Below are positions 56,789 to 64,000 of a stretch of 64,000 nt of DNA, in pieces. The position numbers and the translations under genes were made by a program. Below the pieces are notes generated by a model. The model did no database searches. It saw only the letters and a program-made list of their open reading frames with translations, and had not been told where the DNA came from. Position 1 is the stretch's first letter. Every line of letters starts with the position of its first letter. Origin of the DNA: Ascochyta rabiei (Eukaryota > Ascomycota > Dothideomycetes > Pleosporales > Didymellaceae); NCBI RefSeq assembly GCF_004011695.2, contig NC_082421.1, forward strand, positions 62,001 to 126,000. The letters run 5' to 3'.

Positions 56789-59700
56789 ATGCCCGGCATC
56801 CTCATGATGAACCACAGCGCAACCGATTCGGCAAGAGATGGAGAAATCAAGAAGCGCTCCTTTGATGGCAAGCTTGTCAATGGCAACGACGTGCGCAATG
56901 ATGCGGCAGTTACGAACGGCAACACAGGCAAACTCGCCATCAACGGTGCCTCGACAGCTGTAGCTGCGCCCACCATGGACCAGTACGCGGACCTCCCCCC
57001 GAAGATTGCTCATATTGGCCCAGAGGCGTACCACCCCCTGTCAAAGCTACTGGCACGTATCGCGCAGGAATGCTACAATGCCCTCGAGGACACGCTGCAT
57101 AAGATGTCTGGCATGTCGCTAGGCCAGCAAGCAAACGGCGTCATGACGAACGGTGTACCTCCCCAAGACAATCCTGAAGTCAACAAGCGGAAAAAATTGC
57201 TCCTGCTAAAGTTTGCACAAGAGAATCGGGCAAAATTCATAAAGCTGCTTGTCTTGACAGAATGGGGGCAGAAGTCGGCTGTCGATATTGGCAAGGTCAT
57301 CGATCTTTACTCGTGGGCAAAAGAGCAGGCTGCGCATATGGATTTTGTGGATGAACAGGTCAACCAGATCAAGATTCTCTCTGCGTATGCGAGGGAAAAC
57401 AATCCAGACATCAGGACTGCATTGGAGGTCTTGTCGACTGGAAACGCTTCCTGGATCCCAACTGTGCGCATACCTACTAACTGTGGCGATTATACACTGC
57501 TGACAGACATTAGCTGGATTACATACCACCTGATCCCATTTCGTCAGACAAAGCGCTCAAGCTCCTGCGTGCTATGAACACTTCCCTTTCGATACGGCTG
57601 AATGTACACGAAATTTTACCAAGACATCTTCGGAACTGGCGCATAGAATCTGGCCGTGCAACATTCGTCATCAATAATGAGCTAGAGTTCGACGTGATCT
57701 CCTTCGTTGAGGACACTTCAGATCAGTGGTGGTTTATCGATTTACGATTGTTATTCGTCCCTGCGCCGACTATCGAGATTGACAGTCGATTCTTCCTGAC
57801 ACTCAAGCAACAGGCCGACTATGTTCTGCATGAGAAAGGACTAGGTGGTCTCTTCGATTTCCTTCACAACTTCGTCTTGACCCACAAGATCTCAGTCCTT
57901 CGAACACAGGCTGCAGAACTTGCGCGCTCAGGGTGGGCGGGTTCGCTGAAAGTCGAGCCCGTACATCGCGAACTCGTGGTGCAGTATTGGACAGACAGGC
58001 CAGGGAAGAAGAACTGGATAGAATTTGGCACAACGAGCAACAAACCAAAGAACGGAAAGACATCGTGGCGAGGTGCTCCATTACCATCTCTGACAGCGCG
58101 CTGGTTTTGCCACGGGAGAGAGGTTGCGGACATGGACCTCGGTGTCGACTGGAAGGACATATCGATGGAGCGCATCCTCAAGCGCGTCATCGCACTTCAC
58201 GCGGCCCAGATATTACAGTCGGCACGGGAACACTTCGATACAAGTCTCGGTGTCGACTTGAGTATGTCTGGATCTGAACCTACAGATTGCAGCCTCGCCG
58301 TCTCTCTTGGGACGGCATCCAACTCGGTCACGCTGTCACTGGAGCCGATCACCGGCAGCTATATCATACGGCCAGCTAGCGCGCTCTCCGCTAGAGCTGA
58401 GTTCGCCCTGAATCAAGGCAGAGAACCGGTGCAGATAGCAGGCATACTTACATCGATGCTCTCGCAAACACTGCGCGACCACATCCAGAGGACTGCCCAG
58501 CAAATTGGGTGGCAACCGATTACAAGACAAGCTCTGCGGTCAGACGTTGTGAGAGCGGCTGTGAAGGCGCATGTCTTGGACTATGCACTCTACTCTCCTC
58601 GCGGTTGGACGCCGACCTGGACACTGGCCGCCATGGTGGACACCGCAGGCGATTCATGGTGGATTCTCCAGCTCAGCTCGAATGGTACTATCATCGACTA
58701 CGCCGAGCAGATATTGATGGAAAGATACGAGGGAAGCAGCCTGGCCATCAATCGTAGCACCTTGTGTAGTGTGGAGCGCGTGGCAGTGCAATTGATTTCT
58801 TTCCGCGTTACGGTCCGCCAACTGGAGAAGCAGCAAAAGATGTTCGCACTGCGCCGCAAATTTAGTCCAAGCAGCAACCCAGTCGAAGTCGGTCGCGTCG
58901 TCCAGGGCTGGGCTCTTTATCTGCAAACGACCGATCTACTCACGACTAAGTCCGGAGAGCAACCCTGGCTGGAGGATAACATTGCGATCGCTTGCGAAGG
59001 GTTGAAGAGCAACGGTCGTAGTGTTTGGCACATTGCTTCTGGTCGGATGGTCAAGAACGCGGCTGCAGACATGCAAAAGCTCATGTCCACTTCGCCGCAG
59101 AGTAACTTCAAGTTCACAGCAGACGGCAGCTTCAGAATTCTTCTGGCAACTCCTTTTGGCAGCGACATCCTTGGCGAGCTCCGCGCGCGACTTCGCGACG
59201 TCAATCGCCTACGATCCTTTGCAACCACCCTCCAAAAGCGGCAAATGCGCCTCGCATCTTCCTCTCTCCAAAGAGTCCAATTCCGATACGGCCCCTCCCA
59301 GCACACAGCAGCTGTGTCCTTCGCCTCTGAGAAGGAAATCGCAATCGAAATCCCCCCGTTGAACCCACATCACCGCATCCGTCGATTTCTCACCTCTATC
59401 GCAAACGACTGCGATCCCTCTCTCCCACTCCTTTCGTTTGGAGACGCGAACGGCCTCGACCACTTCTGCACTGCTCTCATTCTTACCCGCTCGCTTCTTG
59501 GTGTCCTTAGCGACCTCGAAACACAGACTCCAGGCGACTTCCGCAATCCAGCAGTTCACGTGCACTCGATCTTCAAATACCGCCTTACTTACGAGAATCC
59601 CCTGTGCACATTTGATATCCGTCTTCAGCCTAAAGATGACAAGGTGTATTGGTTTATCGAAGACAATCTCAAGCGTCCGCACGATGTGCGCCCAACACCT

Positions 59701-60174
59701 GAGCGGAATCCGAGCCACAGACGGCTAGACAATCTTCAGGGGAAACTGAAAGAGCTGTTTAGGTCCAGAGCGGAAGGATGGTTTGGCACAAGAAATGGTC
59801 TCGTTGCGGAGCTTGACGCTGTTCCCGACGTGCTAAGGAAGCTAAACGACACAGTGTTGAACTGCAAGATGGAGGGCGGATACAAGGCACCTCCACCACT
59901 GGAACCTTCGGCGCAGACGAACGGAAACGCCTCATCGCTGGTGAGACGACCATCACAGCAGCAGCAAAACCGTCCTCAGCAGATCTCCCCACAAATGGCA
60001 AGACGGCAGCAGCCGAATCTGAATCAGCAGCCAAATGGCCGTTTACAACAAAACGGCCAGAGGCAGCAGCCTACGCCACAGCAGGTCCAGCACATGCAAC
60101 ATTTGCAGCAACAGGCGAGAGCGGCGCAACAGCAGGCACGGCAGAAAAAGGGCGACATCATTGAGATTGATTGA
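56789..60174 (+). CDS. MED14: Mediator of RNA polymerase II transcription subunit 14 (Rgr1), 1111 aa
   Basis: Two exons: 56789-57463 and 57514-60174, with the short intron carrying a TACTAAC branch site. The N-terminal MED14 domain is clear (PPKIAHIGPEAYHPLSKLLARIAQECYNALEDTL, RAKFIKLLVLTEWGQKSAVDIGKVIDLYSW). Next come DLRLLF, SLGVDLSMSG and a long C-terminal region, ending in a Gln-rich tail (QQQQNRPQQISPQMARRQQ). MED14 is the backbone subunit linking Mediator head, middle and tail modules in the nucleus. The 5' splice site is GTGCGC, weaker than the fungal consensus. The start MPGILMMNHS agrees with fungal homologues as I recall them. Confidence 0.93.
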
Positions 60175-61035
60175 GCGAGCATCTGGGTTTGGCGAGGCGC
60201 AGGGTGTAGGTTTTGTTTTTCCGTGATTCCCAGCTTTTAGATTGACGAGCAGGGGCATAGCCCCCTCTTTGCGCGGCCCGCTTTCTTGGGCTTTCTTGTA
60301 GATTAGTTTTTTTTTCATCTTGGATGAGAGAGTAAAGCGAAGTCAGTAGCGCGAGCGAGGCCACTGATGAGCCGGAGACGGAGATGCAGATGGAGACGAC
60401 AGAAAGAAAGGAGAAGAGTAAGCAAAATGTGATCAGAGATTATCGATAATCAATAACTCGCATATCCTTCACACTGGCGCGGCATCTCTCTTTCGTAAAT
60501 TGGAAATCACATCAAACCCGGATCTTCCAACCCCATGTGAAGCCAGCACGAGTCAGCGGCTTGCAAGGCAAGATCAACAAGCTGGGAGTGGATTGCTAGA
60601 TGACTGGGTGGGAGCTAGATGTGCAGAGTCAATGCGGGTAGCGAGATGAGATGGTATGCGAAGTTGTCGCAGTAAGTTCGTCTGTGAAGGATACTGATCA
60701 CGAGACCTAGCCACCAAGCACGGAAGGCTCGGAACACACGGCCAGATTACTGATCCATCCGATCCAACACCGTTTCAGATTGGAGTAAGGATCAGATGGC
60801 TATATAAACGTGGTTTTCGACCACAACAATGGAACAAGGAACTTGATCGACTCTTTTACCACTTGATCTAACTTTCCAGTCATCTCGGCTCCGACAGAAG
60901 TGTTCAAGGCCAGTCTGGATAAAATAGGGATTTGGAACTGCAATCGCCATTATTGTGTGCGTACGTGTGTGAGGCTTTAAACGATCAGCGCCGCCGGAAG
61001 GTCGCATATACTCTCGAGTCCTTCACAACGGCAAA
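60175..61035. other. Convergent 3' region between MED14 and MFS permease
   Basis: About 860 bases containing both 3' UTRs. There is a T-run near 60307-60315. No gene or mobile repeat was seen. Confidence 0.4.
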
Positions 61036-62691
61036 TCAGGTGGTGTATCTGAACCGCGGGCTCTCGTCGCCCATCTCCGCAATCTCTTCTTCGGTCTTGC
61101 CCTGCATCAGGTGATCCTCTTCGCCCTTGTCGCGCCGCGAATTCAACATGCTGAGATGCGCCCACAAGACAGCGAAGCACGCGATGGAAAAAGCGACCAT
61201 GGCCATGGTGACGGCGTGGCCTTTGATGAAGCGGGGGCCTTCTTTCGCAGGGTACAGCTGCTGCTTGTCAGCGATATGGTGAGTGCAATGCTGTGGGCGT
61301 GAACTTACGAAAGACGACATGATGCCCGCACAGTTGCCGATCGTGAGCTGGAGTCCTGTTGCGCTGGTGCGCTTTCCGTACCGTGGCAGGTTTGTGGGTA
61401 GCCACGCGAGCGGGATGCCGACACACACGTACAGCCCCATGGCGACCAGGAAACAGCCTGCGTAGTGTGTTGCAGAGCTGCTCGGGCTGATCAACATGGC
61501 GTATCCGATGATGCTGACGATGCCGAGGAGAATGGTGTAGAAGGCGCGTCTCTGCTGCTTGTCCGAGAAGTGCGCGACGACGAGGTAGGTGATGGCTCCC
61601 AGCGCGTAGCATGGGATGGTAAGGACCTGCACCATGGCGCTTGATGCTTTGGGCATAATGGCGCGGATGATGGTTGGCAGGAAAGTCGAGAACCCGTAGA
61701 GCATGGTGTCGGATCCGAATTGCGCAAAGCAAAACAGCCACACCTTCCAATCCTTGAAGCACTTCCTGACGTCTTCCCAGTGGAACTCTGCTGCTTTCTT
61801 CGTATAACCAGTCTGGCGCGTAAGGCGAGCAGCCGCAAAGGCCTTCTCCTCGTCAGTGAGGAAATATGCCGTTTCCGGACTGTCGGGGAGAATCCACCAC
61901 GTCGCGATACCAAGAACAAACGTGGGAATGCCCTCGAGGATCATAATCCAGCGCCATCCGCTCTGGCCTGCAACTCCGTCCATGTGGCCAATTGCATAAG
62001 CTAGGAGACCTCCGCAAGCACCTGCGAGCGCGGCAGAGACGAACAGGTAGCCAATCCGGAGAGCTAGTTCACGCTTGGTGTAAAAGAAAGTCAGGTACAC
62101 AGCCATACCGGGGAAGAGACCTCCCTCAACAGCACCCAGAAGCAGACGGCATGCAATCAGCCCGCCATAGCTTTGCACGACACCCGTCAAGGTCGCGATG
62201 ATGCCCCATGCGGTGGTGATGAAAGCGATCCAGCGCGACGGCCGCAGTTTCTTTAGGACCAGATTCGATGGCACTTCAGACAGGATGTACGTGACGAACA
62301 GAATCGACACAGCGGTCTGGAACTGAGTCGAGTCCATACCAAGGTCCTCTTCAAGTCCGTACAGTCGGGCATTGCCGATGTTGACTCTGCATTACGGTTA
62401 GTAAATGGCACCGGTAATGCATGGAGCTTGTGAGCTTGTCAAGCTGGTCGGTGCTTATATTCTGCTCACTCCGGGCTGGAAGACTGCATCGTGTATCAGT
62501 ACTCACCTGTCGAGAAAGCTTAACAGATATAGCAACATGACGACAGGAATGATGAAAGCATCTAGCTTTCGCACAAGCTTCGCCTCGAGCAGAGGGTCGA
62601 CTTCCCCCAGCTGTCGTTCAATTTCATCGCTCCTTGGCGAATGGGAGACATGAGGTTCCGTCGCCTCGTACTGCTTCTCAAGATCGCTCAT
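61036..62691 (-). CDS. MFS anion:cation symporter family permease (Dal5/Tna1-like), 494 aa
   Basis: Three exons: 62691-62507, 62386-61309, 61257-61036. The first ~40 residues are cytosolic and acidic. LDAFIIPVVMLLYLLSFLDRVNIGNARLYGLEEDLGM is the typical first membrane segment of this family, followed by AWGIIATLTGVV and RLLLGAVEGGLFPGMAVYLTFFY. In total about 12 membrane segments are present. WHWEDVRKC-type loop sequence and LPTNLPRYGKRTSATGLQLTIGNCAGIMSSF are conserved. Substrates of relatives include allantoate, nicotinate and other organic anions; the substrate here is unknown. The second intron is 51 bases with no in-frame stop, so unspliced message also encodes a full-length frame. The ATG at 62691 gives the usual leader length. 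Confidence 0.9.
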
Positions 62692-63287
62692 CTTGACGAT
62701 CGATGTCCAAGACCCGTCACAATCAGGTTGACAAATGAGTCGGCGTTCTGTCAGGGTTTTTCGACGGGAATGCAGATATTCGCGAGGGGCTCTCTCCAGT
62801 TGAGGTGGTCGCAAGGAATGTTGGATGCAGGCGCGTAAGTCTTTTCGTTCTTCACTTGCGCATCTTGAAACCAAAGGTTGGAGCCATCATTGTCGCGTAC
62901 CCTGCGTCGCCACGAGCAGACGTTGTCCCTCTTAAATCGTCGGGCTTTTAGAAAGAGACCCACCTGGAGAAAGACAGAAACAGGCGCGGGGCTGAACCGG
63001 GTGACGCACTAGCCAAGTTCGGTATGACGTCCTCCTTGTCGCTGATACGGCACGACGCATAGATAACCACTGATATGGTTGCGCTGATGCCAAGCCGAGT
63101 ACAGCATTGGCAATGCTCAAGGTTGGGGGAGACTGCGACAGTCAGTAGATGGGGGTGTTGCACCCTGTCGTGGGGCGCCTTGAAGTACTGGAAAGTTGCA
63201 CCCACGGTTCTAGACTGTATCTCTTCAACTGGCGAATTAGGGTAACTCTTACCAACTCGCATCGCGATCTGCGTCAGAATCACCATC
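62692..63287. other. Region between permease and regulator gene
   Basis: About 600 bases comprising the permease promoter and the 3' UTR of the upstream minus-strand gene. No gene or clear repeat was seen. Confidence 0.4.
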
Positions 63288-64000
63288 TCACAGCATTTGA
63301 AATTCTTTACCATAGATCAACTCGGGCAGGTCAGATGAAGTCGATGACGCATAGCCGCCCGTGCCAGAGCTCACAGTCTGCCAATCCATGGGCAAGACAA
63401 TCCCGCTATAGATGTCGATTGCAGCTGAAGGATCGATGGGCCATATCAATTCATCTCGAGGCAGCTCAATCTCAACTGCTGCGTCAGTCTGCACAGCCAA
63501 TGTGCTCGGCGCGGCTGACAGAGTCGATCGGGCGACAGCACGCACATCCTTGGCCATGGCTTTGCCCAAAGACCAGATCGATCCCATGGCGTTGAGGAAG
63601 CCGATGCTCAATTTGACCCGGTCGCGGGCAATGAGCAACGCATGATCTTCGAGAAGGTGGTTGCACGCGGAGATCTGAGCTGTGCCGATCTGCGCGCATA
63701 TGCACATGCTGAAGACGTTATGTTTCTCAATGGTACATGGGATGGCAAGGAGTTTCGTCTGCAGTTCCACTGCTTTGAGGGCACGCGCCGTGTGTGTGCT
63801 CCTCCCAGACACCGGGGGTATAAGATATGGTGCTGAGACATGAAAAGCGGTTGCTGAAAGCTCAGCTGTACTGTATGACAGCGATGACAATGGCCGATGC
63901 ATTGTCATTAGTACGCTGTTCCAATCAGCGACAAATTGTTGTGGAATCTGGTCAACGCTCACATCGCTGCAATCATGTGGGCCATGAACATGACTTCGTC
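63288..64000 (-). CDS. C-terminal part of a fungal-specific transcription factor, cut by the window end
   Basis: The frame is open from the window edge to TGA at 63288. The preserved region includes CICAQIGTAQISACNHLLEDHALLIARDRVKLSIGFLNAMGSIW, typical of the C-terminal middle-homology/activation end of fungal Zn2Cys6 regulators. An Ala/Ser/Pro-rich tail precedes the stop. The N-terminal zinc cluster would lie outside the window. Which process it regulates cannot be told. It is separated from the metabolite cluster by ~39 kb of unrelated genes, so it is unlikely to be the cluster regulator. Confidence 0.6.
   Translation of the reverse strand, partial: RSHVHGPHDCSDVSVDQIPQQFVADWNSVLMTMHRPLSSLSYSTAELSATAFHVSAPYLIPPVSGRSTHTARALKAVELQTKLLAIPCTIEKHNVFSMCICAQIGTAQISACNHLLEDHALLIARDRVKLSIGFLNAMGSIWSLGKAMAKDVRAVARSTLSAAPSTLAVQTDAAVEIELPRDELIWPIDPSAAIDIYSGIVLPMDWQTVSSGTGGYASSTSSDLPELIYGKEFQML

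Noticed and set aside
63288..64000. Cluster-specific regulator for the PKS-NRPS
   Set aside because: It is about 39 kb away behind conserved housekeeping genes, and only its non-DNA-binding C-terminus is visible.
1..64000. tRNA or rRNA genes
   Set aside because: No cloverleaf or rRNA-like segments were recognised by eye; a covariance-model search would be needed to exclude tRNAs fully.

Overview
The window is fungal nuclear DNA, most likely from a Dothideomycete (Pleosporales is my inference). The evidence is short GT-AG introns of about 50-160 bases, fungal-specific families (Atg22, MED14, a HAD_SAK protein, PL3 pectate lyase, UstYa/DUF3328, Zn2Cys6-type regulator), and a mosaic of GC-balanced genes and AT-rich transposon relics. 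The relics carry C-to-T and G-to-A changes typical of repeat-induced point mutation (RIP). All gene models were spliced by eye, and the exon lengths were checked to be in frame.

Region 1 (1-2.0 kb) is a RIP-damaged pogo/Fot1-type transposase. Region 2 (2.0-24.7 kb) is a secondary-metabolite cluster. It holds a 4053-residue PKS-NRPS (KS-AT-DH-MT-(ER0)-KR-ACP-C-A-PCP-R), a trans-acting enoyl reductase divergent from it, an O-methyltransferase-fold protein, an asaB/CTB9-type hydroxylase/desaturase and a cytochrome P450. The likely product is a methylated, partly reduced polyketide joined to one amino acid and released through the reductase-fold domain, then oxidised and possibly methylated. No cluster regulator or transporter is visible. 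MITE-like elements lie in the PKS-NRPS/enoyl-reductase promoter region and at the P450 3' end. A secreted GH29 fucosidase (25.1-27.7 kb) follows.

Region 3 (27.7-37.0 kb) is largely decayed: inverted G-rich arms, a second broken pogo transposase, unrecognised degraded frames, one intact secreted CAP-like protein, a RIP-destroyed GH18 chitinase and a 5'-truncated APH/AIM9-like kinase. Region 4 (37.0-41.1 kb) has an intact HNH-nuclease gene between arrays of a roughly 35-base repeat. Region 5 (41.4-46.9 kb) has a RING protein divergent from a HAD_SAK RNA-repair-like protein, then a PL3 pectate lyase. Region 6 (46.9-53.5 kb) is gene-poor and holds two decayed ustYa-like genes with a 140-base MITE between them. 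Region 7 (53.5-64 kb) is conserved housekeeping sequence: Atg22, Mediator subunit 14, an MFS permease and the C-terminal part of a regulator cut by the window end.
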